DNA of 64,000 nucleotides, from assembly GCA_039028895.1 (NCBI GenBank), contig JBCCHF010000001.1, positions 124,001 through 188,000 of the forward strand, written 5' to 3'. Source of the stretch: JAHDCJ01 sp039028895 (GTDB lineage Bacteria; Bacteroidota; Bacteroidia; Chitinophagales; Saprospiraceae). The translations under genes were made by a program, and so were the position numbers. Shown in pieces: positions 26,898 through 36,700 of the stretch (its first letter is position 1; each line of letters opens with the position of its first letter). The notes below the pieces were generated by a model. It did not search any database and was not told the DNA's origin. It saw only the letters and a list, made by a program, of their open reading frames with translations.

Positions 26898-28040
26898 ATG
26901 AAACAAAAACTACTCCTCTCGTTACTGTCTATACTAGTTACCTGGTCCTTTATTGTAGCTCAAACGACCATTGACGCAACTATTCAGCATGACAACCTGA
27001 CCAGGGAATACCGCCTTTATGTTCCTGCTATTTATGACGGTTCCGAACCAGTTCCATTGGTCTTCAATTTTCATGGGTATGGGTCAAATGCTGCCCAACA
27101 GATTTTTTATGGAGAATTCAGGCCAATTGCGGATACTGCCAATTTCATTCTGGTAATTCCGCAAGGGACAAATGATGACGACAACAGTGCTTTCTGGAAC
27201 ACTTTCGGTGGCCCGGAAACAGTAGATGATGTAGGTTTTGTCTCCAACCTAATTGATTCATTATCAATGGAATACAATATCGACCCAAATCGAATCTATA
27301 GCGCTGGCATGAGTAATGGTGGATTTATGGGCTATAAACTCGCCTGTGAACTTAGCAACCGGATCACCGCCATAGCTTCAGTTACCGGCAGTATGATATT
27401 TCCTGAGCTAAATGCTTGCGCTCCTACTAGGCCTGTACCGGTAATGCAGATACATGGTACAGCTGATTTGGTCGTGGAATATGACGGTGGAGACTTCTTT
27501 GTACCGATTGATTCATTGGTAAGTTATTGGCGGCATTTCAACAATTGTGAAGCAGACCCCATGTTTACAGCACTTCCTGATATCGACAACACGGATGGTT
27601 GTACAGCAGAACACTATGTCTATGGAGGTGGTGATCTGGGAAGTACGGTAGAGTTTTACAAGGTTTTAGGAGGAGGGCATTCATGGCCCGGCACAATCCT
27701 GAATCTTAATGTTACTAACCAGGACTTTAATGCAAGTGTTGAAATCTGGCGTTTTTTCAGTCAGTACGAACTCAGTCAACTTACAACGTCTATTAATGCT
27801 CCTCAAACTGAACTGCTTGAAGTCTCTATCTTTCCAAACCCCTCTTCAGGCTTTTTTAACCTTGAGTTTACCTCAAATGAAGAGCGCACTCTGATTATTG
27901 CGAATAGTATAGGCCAGGAAGTAAAAAGAGAAATTGTAAACGGATTGAATGCAGACCTACGCATAGATGAACCTGGAATTTATTTTATTACCATCGATGG
28001 AAAGGAGTCGAGGGTTAGTCAAAAGGTCGTAGTTTTTTAA
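26898..28040 (+). CDS. Secreted PHB-depolymerase/feruloyl-esterase-like hydrolase with T9SS tail
   Basis: This 380-residue extracellular alpha/beta hydrolase has a signal peptide (MKQKLLLSLLSILVTWSFIV), a catalytic domain of the LpqC/poly(3-hydroxybutyrate)-depolymerase esterase family (~25-295) and a ~75-residue C-terminal T9SS type A sorting domain (FPNPSSGFFNLEF ... GIYFITIDG ... QKVVVF). The triad is visible: Ser in GMSNGG, Asp in HGTADLV, His in GGGHSWPG; the oxyanion motif is NFHGYGSN. It should be exported by the T9SS whose core genes lie at 12-18 kb. Substrate could be an ester-linked polysaccharide or a polyester. Confidence 0.88.
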   Translation: MKQKLLLSLLSILVTWSFIVAQTTIDATIQHDNLTREYRLYVPAIYDGSEPVPLVFNFHGYGSNAAQQIFYGEFRPIADTANFILVIPQGTNDDDNSAFWNTFGGPETVDDVGFVSNLIDSLSMEYNIDPNRIYSAGMSNGGFMGYKLACELSNRITAIASVTGSMIFPELNACAPTRPVPVMQIHGTADLVVEYDGGDFFVPIDSLVSYWRHFNNCEADPMFTALPDIDNTDGCTAEHYVYGGGDLGSTVEFYKVLGGGHSWPGTILNLNVTNQDFNASVEIWRFFSQYELSQLTTSINAPQTELLEVSIFPNPSSGFFNLEFTSNEERTLIIANSIGQEVKREIVNGLNADLRIDEPGIYFITIDGKESRVSQKVVVF

Positions 28041-28071
28041 TTGTAGGAATGCTAACAATAAACTCAATCTG

Positions 28072-29163
28072 CTACTTACCTTGAAACTTATTGAGTAATT
28101 GCCGAGCTGCATCGAACGGTGTAATTTTTCCTTCTGCAATGTCTTTTTCGAGCAGTGGAATATTGGCTTTCACAGCATCGTTATTGAAAAACATGCTATG
28201 AAGGTCTGCCTTGATACTTTCGTGAAACCAGTATTGGTCCTGAATAGCTCTATTGCTTTCGGAATAACCATTGGCCTGCATTTCATCCCGGTAACGTTTG
28301 ATAATATCCCATATCTCGTCTAAACCAGTTGTTTCAATGGCTGAGCAGGTCATTACTTTTGGTTTCCAGCCGCTTTCCTTTGGTGGATAAAGGTGTAAAG
28401 CCACTGCATATTCCCTTTTGGCTTCAATGGCCTTTTTTGCATGGGCACCATCTGCTTTATTGACTACCAAGAGATCCGCCATTTCGACAATGCCTCTTTT
28501 GATCCCTTGTAATTCGTCTCCGGCGCCAGGTTGCAACAGCAACAGAAAGAAGTCGACCATAGAGTGGACTGCCGTTTCAGATTGTCCGACACCTACTGTT
28601 TCAACGAAGATCACGTCAAAGCCTGCTGCTTCACACAAGATTATGCTTTCCCGGGTTTTTCTTGCCACGCCTCCAGGAGTTGTTCCGGAAGGGGAAGGTC
28701 GAATGAACGCTTTTTCGTTTTTAGCCAATTGAGCCATACGGGTCTTATCGCCCAAAATACTTCCTTTGCTTACCTGGCTGGAAGGGTCGATGGACAACAC
28801 TGCAAGGCGGTGCCCCCTTTCAATTACCATTAATCCTGTAGATTCGATAAAAGTGGATTTACCAACACCTGGTGTTCCGGTAATACCTACTCTTATGGCC
28901 TTGCCGGAATGCGGAAGGGCCAAATTGACAATAGCAGATGCCATTGCCTGGTGTTCAAGCTTTGTACTTTCCAGCAAGGTAATAGCCCTGGCAAGCGCTA
29001 CCCTGTCTCCTTCCTTGATTTGTCTGATAATACTTTCAGGATCAACCCTGGATTTTTTCTTCTTACTCAAATGCTGTACAGCATCAGGATTAATCGGACC
29101 TGGAGCGTCTTCTCCTTTCAAAATTTTCGGTGTCGTTTTTTTATGTTTTTTCTTATCTGACAC
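28072..29163 (-). CDS. meaB: MeaB-type G-protein chaperone of methylmalonyl-CoA mutase
   Basis: This 363-residue cytoplasmic GTPase loads and protects B12 in methylmalonyl-CoA mutase. It belongs to the SIMIBI class (ArgK/MeaB). The P-loop GTPGVGKST is at residues ~96-104, followed by LSIDPSSQVSKGSILGDKTR, FVETVGVGQSE (Walker B/switch II) and the base-specificity motif VVNKADGA. The N-terminal ~45 residues are Lys-rich, and the C-terminal dimerisation arm is present. Its client's small subunit (mutA) lies 9 kb away, and the large subunit is not in this window. It is convergent with the esterase gene. Confidence 0.93.
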   Translation of the reverse strand: MSDKKKHKKTTPKILKGEDAPGPINPDAVQHLSKKKKSRVDPESIIRQIKEGDRVALARAITLLESTKLEHQAMASAIVNLALPHSGKAIRVGITGTPGVGKSTFIESTGLMVIERGHRLAVLSIDPSSQVSKGSILGDKTRMAQLAKNEKAFIRPSPSGTTPGGVARKTRESIILCEAAGFDVIFVETVGVGQSETAVHSMVDFFLLLLQPGAGDELQGIKRGIVEMADLLVVNKADGAHAKKAIEAKREYAVALHLYPPKESGWKPKVMTCSAIETTGLDEIWDIIKRYRDEMQANGYSESNRAIQDQYWFHESIKADLHSMFFNNDAVKANIPLLEKDIAEGKITPFDAARQLLNKFQGK

Positions 29164-29320
29164 GTCTGTGGCTTGTAAATTCTATCTTCAAAAATTTAAA
29201 AAAAATAAATTGAACAAAGATGCATAAAACTTGCAAGGGTAATATCCAAAAAAAAATATTTGCACGCAGGTATTCAGGCTGAATTATTTATATTCACGCT
29301 GTTTTAAAAAATTTACCATT

Positions 29321-30454
29321 ATGATAATTGGTGTACTGAAAGAACATGGTGATGAGAACAGGGTTGCTTTCACTCCTGAACATGTTGCCGGACTAGAGAA
29401 ACTCAAAATTGAAAAATTATTGGTCGAAAAAGGAGCTGGTAATAAGGCCTTTTTTTCAGACGACGATTACACTAAAGCAGGCGCTGAAGTTGTGAATCTT
29501 GATGATTTGGTCCAAAAAGCAGATGTCATTGCCTCCATCCACAAACCTTCTGACGAGGTCTTGAAGAAAATTCCCAAAGATAAAATCCTCATTGGTAATT
29601 ACGGGCCATTATTCAACCTGGATATTGCCCGCCAAATGTGTGACCTTGGTCTGACAAGCTTTAGTCTCGACCTGGTGCCTCGCACCACAAGGGCCCAGGC
29701 TATGGACGTCCTCTCTTCTATGGCAACCGCCGCAGGTTACAAAGCTGTACTTCAGGCGGCCGCTAAATTGCCCAAATTCTTTCCGATGTTTATGACAGCG
29801 GCTGGCACCATCAGGCCTTCTAAAGTATTGATCCTTGGAGCAGGAGTCGCCGGGTTACAGGCAATTGCCACAGCCAGACGTTTGGGTGCGGTTGTTGAAG
29901 CTTTTGATGTAAGGCTTGCAGCCAAAGAAGAAGTTCTCAGCCTTGGCGCCAAATTTGTCGAAGTCGAAGGTGCAACAGACGATGTATCAGCCGGCGGGTA
30001 TGCGGTTGAGCAAACAGAAGAGTACAAAAAACGACAGAGTGAACTCATAAAAGAGCATGCGGAAAATGCAGATGTCGTTATTTGTACCGCTCAAATCCCA
30101 GGACGAAAAGCACCGCTATTGGTTCCGAAAGAAACAGTTGAAAAAATGAAGCCGGGCTCAGTTATTGTCGATCTGGCTGCGTCTACTGGCGGTAATTGTG
30201 AAGTCACCCAAAATGACAAGACTATAGAACACGATGGTGTTTATGTCATAGGCGACTCTAACCTCTCATCTTCAATTGCCTCCGATGCCAGTAAGATGTT
30301 TGGAAGAAATATAATCAATTTCCTCAAGATCGTTGTCGATAAAGAAGGCCAATTAAACCTCAATTTTGAGGATGAACTGGTTACTGGCAGCTGTCTGTCT
30401 CACGAAGGAAATGTGCTTAACGAGCGTGTCAAAAACATCCTTGAAAAAGCTTAA
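29321..30454 (+). CDS. pntA: Proton-translocating transhydrogenase subunit alpha part 1
   Basis: This 377-residue protein is the NAD(H)-binding domain I of the proton-pumping NAD(P) transhydrogenase, which couples hydride transfer from NADH to NADP+ with proton entry. It starts with the family motif IGVLKEHGDENRVAFTPE and has the Rossmann Gly motif ILGAGVAGLQA at ~171-181 and the mobile-loop region after it. It is a split-alpha form: the membrane part is the separate next gene, 28 bases downstream. Start of a three-gene operon pntA1-pntA2-pntB closed by a terminator at 32280. Confidence 0.95.
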   Translation: MIIGVLKEHGDENRVAFTPEHVAGLEKLKIEKLLVEKGAGNKAFFSDDDYTKAGAEVVNLDDLVQKADVIASIHKPSDEVLKKIPKDKILIGNYGPLFNLDIARQMCDLGLTSFSLDLVPRTTRAQAMDVLSSMATAAGYKAVLQAAAKLPKFFPMFMTAAGTIRPSKVLILGAGVAGLQAIATARRLGAVVEAFDVRLAAKEEVLSLGAKFVEVEGATDDVSAGGYAVEQTEEYKKRQSELIKEHAENADVVICTAQIPGRKAPLLVPKETVEKMKPGSVIVDLAASTGGNCEVTQNDKTIEHDGVYVIGDSNLSSSIASDASKMFGRNIINFLKIVVDKEGQLNLNFEDELVTGSCLSHEGNVLNERVKNILEKA

Positions 30455-30482
30455 AAAGAACAATCAAAATAAAATATAAATC

Positions 30483-30791
30483 ATGGAAGAAGTCATGACT
30501 TTTTTTCTGGAAAACCGCATCTTCATCTACCTGCTGATCTTCGCGATTTTCCTCGGATTTGAACTTATTTCCTCGGTCCCCGCTATCCTGCATACTCCTT
30601 TGATGTCAGGGGCTAATGCCATTTCAGGAGTTGTTATTATCGGAGCCATCATCGTTATCGGTCAGGCTGAAAGTAATGATTACCTCTCTCTTGGCTTTGG
30701 CTTCCTTGCCGTTATGCTCGGCATGATCAATGTTGTTGGTGGCTTTGCTGTTACCAACCGGATGCTCGATATGTTTAAAAAGAAAAAATAA
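30483..30791 (+). CDS. Transhydrogenase subunit alpha part 2 (membrane)
   Basis: This 102-residue protein has three to four predicted membrane helices and forms the alpha-side part of domain II, the proton channel. LGFELISSVPAILHTPLMSG matches the conserved region where VPxxLHTPLMSGxNAIxG is typical of the family. It ends in a basic tail KKKK. It lies between the soluble alpha part and pntB (41 bases), as expected for split transhydrogenases. Start ATG at 30483 is well supported by the family's short N-terminus. Confidence 0.93.
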   Translation: MEEVMTFFLENRIFIYLLIFAIFLGFELISSVPAILHTPLMSGANAISGVVIIGAIIVIGQAESNDYLSLGFGFLAVMLGMINVVGGFAVTNRMLDMFKKKK

Positions 30792-30832
30792 CCCTGCAGG
30801 GTCAATTTTACGGACCATTAAATTGAAAGAAA

Positions 30833-32239
30833 ATGTTTGATTCTCCTTTTGCGTTAGAAATAGGCTATTTGATCGGCACGATTCTGTTCATCATTGGATT
30901 GAGACAGTTAAGTCACCCCGATACAGCCCGTAAAGGTAATATGCTTGCAGGTGTTGGTATGATCATAGCCATTATCGTAACCCTGTTGTTTTATGATTAT
31001 GATCCCGGTGCTGAGTTTGTTGGGGTGAAGAATATGGGATGGATCCTTGCAGCTATCGCAGTTGCCTCTGTAATTGGCTGGATGGTTTCTGTTAAGATCA
31101 AAATGACAGCAATGCCTGAGCTGGTATCCCTGTTCAATGGATTGGGTGGTGCAGCCGCAGCAACGATTGCCATGGTGGAATACACCTCAAAGTCTTCCTT
31201 CGACACCGGTACACTTGCCGTGCTTTTCCTCAGTCTAGTAATCGGTGGTATGAGCTTTACCGGAAGTATGATCGCCTATGGCAAATTGGCCGGTAAGGTT
31301 GGTGACATCTTTTCCCCGATAATGACATGGGTTAACCTTTTATTTCTAATCGGTTCAGTTGGTATTATCGGGTATGGACTCGCTTCCCCTGATGCAATGG
31401 ACGGCAATATTGCATGGATTCTGTTAGGCATATCACTGGCTTATGGAATTTTCTTTGTTATGCCAATTGGTGGTGCCGATATGCCCGTAGTTATTTCTTT
31501 ACTCAACTCCTTTACCGGGGTTGCTGCGGCGTTCGCTGGTTTCCTGTACGGCAACCAGGTTATGATTACCGGTGGTATCCTTGTAGGTTCTGCTGGCACC
31601 ATCCTGACCGTCCTTATGTGTGAGGCGATGAATCGTTCTCTATTGAACGTTATTATCGGTGACTTCGGCGGAGAAGGAGGTGGAGGTAAGGGCCAGGCCG
31701 GAGAGCAGGTTGCCAAAGAAATTACGCTTACCGATGCAGCTATTCTTTGCGCTTATGCCCAAAGAGTTTGTATCGTTCCCGGATATGGTCTTGCTGTGGC
31801 TCAGGCACAACACGCCTGCCATGAATTCGAAAAACTGCTTGAAGCAAAAGGAGTCGATGTGTATTACGCAATTCATCCTGTTGCTGGCCGTATGCCTGGT
31901 CATATGAATGTATTATTGGCCGAGGCGGATGTTCCTTATCCTAAGCTTTACGAGATGGACGACGCCAACCCGGTAATGGACACAACCGATGTAGTTATCG
32001 TAGTGGGTGCCAATGACGTTGTAAACCCAGGGGCAGAAGATGATCCGGGCAGCCCGATCTACGGTATGCCGATCATCCAGGTGCACAATGCGAAGAACTG
32101 TATCATTATGAAACGTTCCATGAATCCTGGATATGCTGGCATTCAGAATCCATTGTTTTTCAGAGATAAAAGCCGAATGCTGTTTGGAGATGCAAAGGAT
32201 TCTCTAACGAAGCTGAGTAGTGAAGTAAAATCGCTGTAA
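30833..32239 (+). CDS. pntB: Transhydrogenase subunit beta
   Basis: This 468-residue protein supplies the rest of the membrane domain II (eight or nine helices, residues ~1-270) and the NADP(H)-binding domain III (from ~290). Domain III motifs are clear: VCIVPGYGLAVAQAQHACHE (dinucleotide-binding loop), HPVAGRMPGHMNVLLAEADV and VVIVVGANDVVNPGAEDDPG, with MKRSMNPGYAG near the end. Together with the two alpha genes it should supply NADPH in the inner membrane at the cost of proton motive force. The next gene is on the other strand beyond a terminator. Confidence 0.96.
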   Translation: MFDSPFALEIGYLIGTILFIIGLRQLSHPDTARKGNMLAGVGMIIAIIVTLLFYDYDPGAEFVGVKNMGWILAAIAVASVIGWMVSVKIKMTAMPELVSLFNGLGGAAAATIAMVEYTSKSSFDTGTLAVLFLSLVIGGMSFTGSMIAYGKLAGKVGDIFSPIMTWVNLLFLIGSVGIIGYGLASPDAMDGNIAWILLGISLAYGIFFVMPIGGADMPVVISLLNSFTGVAAAFAGFLYGNQVMITGGILVGSAGTILTVLMCEAMNRSLLNVIIGDFGGEGGGGKGQAGEQVAKEITLTDAAILCAYAQRVCIVPGYGLAVAQAQHACHEFEKLLEAKGVDVYYAIHPVAGRMPGHMNVLLAEADVPYPKLYEMDDANPVMDTTDVVIVVGANDVVNPGAEDDPGSPIYGMPIIQVHNAKNCIIMKRSMNPGYAGIQNPLFFRDKSRMLFGDAKDSLTKLSSEVKSL

Positions 32240-32279
32240 AAAAGAATTATTTTTATTCTGAATTCAGTGCTTTGATATT

Positions 32280-32322
32280 AAAACGGCGAGATGAGTTAAT
32301 TCATTTCGCTGTTTTCTTTTTG
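32280..32322 (+). terminator. Terminator after pntB
   Basis: AAAACGGCGAGATGA (32280-32294) pairs with TCATTTCGCTGTTTT (32301-32315), a 15-bp stem with two G-T wobbles and a 6-base loop, followed by CTTTTTG. It lies between convergent genes, and its A/T-rich ends may also stop the opposite transcript. Confidence 0.8.
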
Positions 32323-32326
32323 TCCT

Positions 32327-33064
32327 TTATTGCAGCTTTTTCAGTAAATCTTTGGCACGATCTGAATACTTGTTCTGGTAATCCGCAAGGAGGTCTAACC
32401 AGTACATGGCAGTTTCTGTTTTTTCCATTTTTAATTCCAATAACGCAAGATACCATAGGGCATCCATTTGGTAGGATGTCGATTCATTTGTCGCTAATCC
32501 AGTTAACATAAAAGCGGCTTGTACATGCTCTTCCTGGGCCATGTGGTTGGCTGCCAAGTAGAAAGTTAGGGTGTCATTATTTGGATTGCCTTCCAGCAAT
32601 GGCCGCCATAAACCAGCGGCTTTTTCATGCTCTCCAAGCTTGTAGGCGACCATACCTTCTTCGAACTGAGGATCACCCTGGGCACTTAACAACGTTGGGA
32701 GCCCTTGAGGTAACTCAAAGTAAGCATTTGCCAAACTTGAATGGTCAGTTTGCAGGTAAACCATGGCCAGCCATCCCATGACAATGAGCAATGCCACTCC
32801 TGCAGCAATTCGGAAAGCTGGTAACTGGAAAATGTTTCGCTGCTTAGACGCTTCTTTCCCGAATTTTTCGTTGTAGATATCTTCCAAAGTCGATTTCACA
32901 CCTTCTCTTTCTACACCCGACATAAGCGTCGCCCTAAGTTCGACCTCTTCTTTCAAGACAACATTATTGGCCATCTCTGTCTCAAACAAAGAGCGTTCTT
33001 GTTCAGGCATGGTTTTCCTGATGTAGGCCTCAATCTTTTCAAAAAGTTGCTCGTCGATTGTCAT
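32327..33064 (-). CDS. Single-pass membrane TPR protein, putative anti-sigma factor (module 1)
   Basis: This 245-residue protein starts at the ATG at 33064, which overlaps the stop of the ECF sigma gene (ATGA), so translation is coupled. Residues 1-83 are polar and probably cytoplasmic (helical, MTIDEQLFEKIEAYIRKTMP), 84-104 are a membrane helix, and 105-245 are TPR-like helices predicted to be periplasmic (GDPQFEEGMVAYKLGEHEKA). The layout sigma gene-coupled membrane protein is that of anti-sigma factors, but there is no ZAS zinc motif. A sensor/anti-sigma role is inference from position and topology. Confidence 0.75.
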   Translation of the reverse strand: MTIDEQLFEKIEAYIRKTMPEQERSLFETEMANNVVLKEEVELRATLMSGVEREGVKSTLEDIYNEKFGKEASKQRNIFQLPAFRIAAGVALLIVMGWLAMVYLQTDHSSLANAYFELPQGLPTLLSAQGDPQFEEGMVAYKLGEHEKAAGLWRPLLEGNPNNDTLTFYLAANHMAQEEHVQAAFMLTGLATNESTSYQMDALWYLALLELKMEKTETAMYWLDLLADYQNKYSDRAKDLLKKLQ

Positions 33065-33645
33065 TTGTTGTTGGTATTGGCTTTCTCCAGGAAAATTTTC
33101 CTCAGACGCTGCATGCACCTGTATTTTTCATTTTTAGCGGTAGCCACTGTTATCCCGAAAGTTTCGGCAATTTTTGCCATTGAGTCATTATTGTAATAAA
33201 ACTGCTTTAACAAACGCTGGCATCTTTGTCCAAGTTTTCCGAAATGTCGGTTGAAATCCGCCTGTTCTTCCTCCTTGATCATATCGGCCATTGCCTTTGG
33301 CGCTTCCTCCATATCTATCAGTTCGCTGGTTGATCTTTCCTTAACAGAAGATGCTTTTTTCGTTTTTTCGATCCATCGCCATTTACAGATCTGAACGAGG
33401 TAAGTCGTCAGCTTTGCGGTATCCTGCAACTTGAATTTTCCGGTTTTGGTATTCTGCCAAAGTGCCATAACACCATCCTGGAAAACATCGCGGGCATCAT
33501 TTTCCTGCCCACCAAGTTCTCTTACCAATTTGCGAACCATCGGGAAATAATGGTCATAAATATATTCGAATGTACTTCTGTCATTATGCAGAAGCCCATC
33601 AAATATTTCCTGATCGGTTTTATTTCCTGAAGTCGAAATGTGCAT
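33061..33645 (-). CDS. ECF RNA polymerase sigma factor (module 1)
   Basis: This 194-residue sigma-70 family protein has region 2 near residues 25-95 (DHYFPMVRKLVRELGG, ENDARDVFQDGVMALWQN) and region 4 near 135-185 (RCQRLLKQFYYNNDSMAKIA, then ETFGITVATAKNEKYRCMQR, the helix-turn-helix). No signal or membrane segment. It overlaps the downstream membrane TPR gene by 4 bases and lies 103 bases after the CHAT gene on the same strand, so the three probably form one unit. Its promoters are unknown; the CHAT gene and its own operon are candidates. Confidence 0.9.
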   Translation of the reverse strand: MHISTSGNKTDQEIFDGLLHNDRSTFEYIYDHYFPMVRKLVRELGGQENDARDVFQDGVMALWQNTKTGKFKLQDTAKLTTYLVQICKWRWIEKTKKASSVKERSTSELIDMEEAPKAMADMIKEEEQADFNRHFGKLGQRCQRLLKQFYYNNDSMAKIAETFGITVATAKNEKYRCMQRLRKIFLEKANTNNK

Positions 33646-33748
33646 TGAAGAAATGCTGGTGATAACTCTGTTTTAAAGATAGGCATTTCTGAAATGGCAA
33701 AGGCATTTCAACTTTCGAAGGTTTATAGGGATTTTTCAGGAAAGGTCA

Positions 33749-36700
33749 TCAAGGTTTTCTAAAAAAAAGCAGTCCGATCACAAAGGCCAACAGTAAAGCC
33801 CCTCCCCACCAGATGTAACGGTTAATATTTGATCTTCGAGGTAATACCGTATTGTCTCCGGTGAGTACCATACCACCCCAGTAAAACGGATCGAGCAATC
33901 CATCAGGCTGGTTATCGAGGTAATCAAGCTTGGCTTTTTGCAATGCTTCCGCATAAGGCATCGACCTGTCAATATTCGCGTAAAAGTCTTCGAGCAAGAC
34001 ATTAGATTGCTGATCATCGATGCTCCATAAACTATAAACGACCGAAGGGCACCCTGCATATCGGAATGCATGGGCCAGAGAAAGTACGCCCTCCCCTTTC
34101 TGGTACGCGCCCAGTCCTGTTTTACAAGCCGCCAATACCGCCAACCCTGCATTCAATGGTTGGTTATACAATTCGTAAGCATAAAGGTAGCCATCTCCTT
34201 GGCCAGACTGTGGGGTCAGCGCCAGGAAACTCAGCAGAGGTTCTCTGTCTTCCAATTGGGCATGGGTACCAAAATGGAGGATGCCCGCATCGGGAGCACT
34301 GCCTTTAAACCCCTGTTCAGTGGCATCCTTCCCGATAAGGATGGATGCTTTAAATTTTTTACCAAGTGTTTCCACAAAAGCCTGAGACCATGGCGTACGC
34401 ACCCAATTGATAAAAGTAGAATCGATGTTATTTTCTTTGTCCAAAGCGTCAAGATAACTCGACTTTAGTTCTTCCGAAAAACCAGGCGCTACTCCCAGAA
34501 TTCCCTGACCTGAATAAGATAAATCCTCAAAATCAAGACCCGGAAGATGATTGGTATAATGGATAGCATGTGACCTGATCAACCAATCGAGTTCACGGTC
34601 CGACTGCCCTTCTTCGAAAGGCGAGGCCAGCAAAATTTCAAAATTGAGATAATGGATATTGCCATCGGGAATAATGACCACATTTTCTCTGACAAGTGAT
34701 GCTATTGGTTCCCATAATTCCTGGTACAAATAATGGCTGAGCTGATATTTTGCTTTTTTATTCCCTAACGACTCAACGAGATTTCTAAAAACAACCAAAG
34801 AATCAATCCATCCAGTATCAGGGGTCAGTGCTTTACTTTGAATTTCATTGTCATCAATCACAAGAGCAATGATTACAGAATCGAGATCAAAGTAGACAAG
34901 TAGTGTTTGATCATTTTCAGTCAGTTCTTTCTGCACATTCGACACTGAAATCTCTGGGCTGGAAAATCTGGCCAGGTAGTAGTTGGGATAGTCTTTTTTG
35001 AGTTGTTCCTGGTAGCTATTCCACTGTCTAAGCGCCTGGAACTCTAGGCTATCCCAGTTAACGACATTATCCTCGTCCTCTGTTTTCCTTGATTTCGCAT
35101 ACCGTAAAGTCTCTCCAAGCTTCCTGCCGACATTGACCAGTGAATCAGGGATACCTCCAAATTCCATCGCCTTCCGATCTCGAAATGCAGACTGAATGGT
35201 TACGGCCCTGCTTCTGTCAATCCCTGCCAGGAGCCGTTCTGCCATATCCATGTCGAGGCTGCCATTGCGTTGCGTATTGTGAACGAGGCGACTAAATTGA
35301 TTGACAATCCGATTAACCTGGTTAGCCAGGGCCGTGGATTGATATGCAGAACTCTGCAATGGTCCAAGTACAGAAATCAGCTCAATACCAAGGCGCATTA
35401 CAGCATTGGTAATCGTTGTTTTATTTTCGGAAAACTGACTTTGATCGACTTCCAAAAGTTGAAGATGGACTTCGACCATATCCAGAACAGCGATATTATA
35501 AAATCCAATATTGGCGTTTTTCAATTTGGCTAAATCGGTGAGGGGCTGATCCATGCCACATGCCCCGGTCCATCCAAGTTTTAACATGGCTTCTGCCTTT
35601 GATATTTGACCGGTTTCGCTGTAGGCTTTAGATAGTCGATTAACAGTTTTTATAGTGTTGCCATTGGACAGTCCGTGAAAAGCTTCGTAAACCTGTAAAG
35701 ATGCTTCCCATTTTTCAATTGCTGTAATATGATCACCGGCGTTCCATGCTAATTGTCCTAATTCTGAATTGGAGGCAGCCCATTTCGGGTGATCTTTTCC
35801 CAGGGTTTCCTCCCTCATTTCAAGTGATCGCTGGAGAAAGGATTTAGCCATATCAGGTTTACCCCAATCAATGGCATTAAGGCCAATGTTAAAGAGACTT
35901 TGAGATACTTCGGGATGAGATTTACCTAGAAGGTTTTCCTTGGTTAATAGCCCTATTCTGAAAAAGGAATCTGCTGTTGCATACTGGTTAGAAAACATCA
36001 TAATTCCCCCCAGTCCATCATGTTGATTAGCCCATGTAAAACCAGTACGATCATCCGTTTCAATGAGGACGGTAATCGCTTTTCGCCAATAGATCTCTGC
36101 CTGTTCATAGTCATTAACCGAATAATATAAGTCTGCCAGGTTGCCATAATTCATCGGCAGCAGAAAATTGCGATCTCCTGCTTCATTTGACTCAATTGCC
36201 TTGTCAAGGAAGAACTTACCGAGTTCGGGATCACCAAGTTTCGTTATCGCATTGCTCTGATTATTATACATCATGGCCAGATTGATGTGACTGTCATCAA
36301 AATGGTGTTTGAAGATTCTGATCGCAGATTGTTGCGATGCGTAGGCTTTTCGCCATTGATAAGTATCAAAAAAGAAATTGCCCAGCATGCTATAGCTGAT
36401 CCCCAACTCGATATCGAGCGAGTCAAACTCTTCGGTTCTAATCTGGTGGGAAGTTTCAACATGCTGTTGGGCGAGTTCAAAGTCGCCTTTAAACAAATAC
36501 GCGTAGCCTTGCCATTGATTTATCCGTGCTAATGTCTTCTTGTCTGGTTTTGGTAGTGCTTGTTCGTAGGAGGTTGCTTTACTGAGCGATTCCAATGCCC
36601 CGTCATAATCTTCCATGTATACCCGATTAGTGCCATGAACCAGCCAGGCTTTTCCCATAATGGCGGGAGGATCGTCAAGATCAATGTCCCCAAACAAGCT

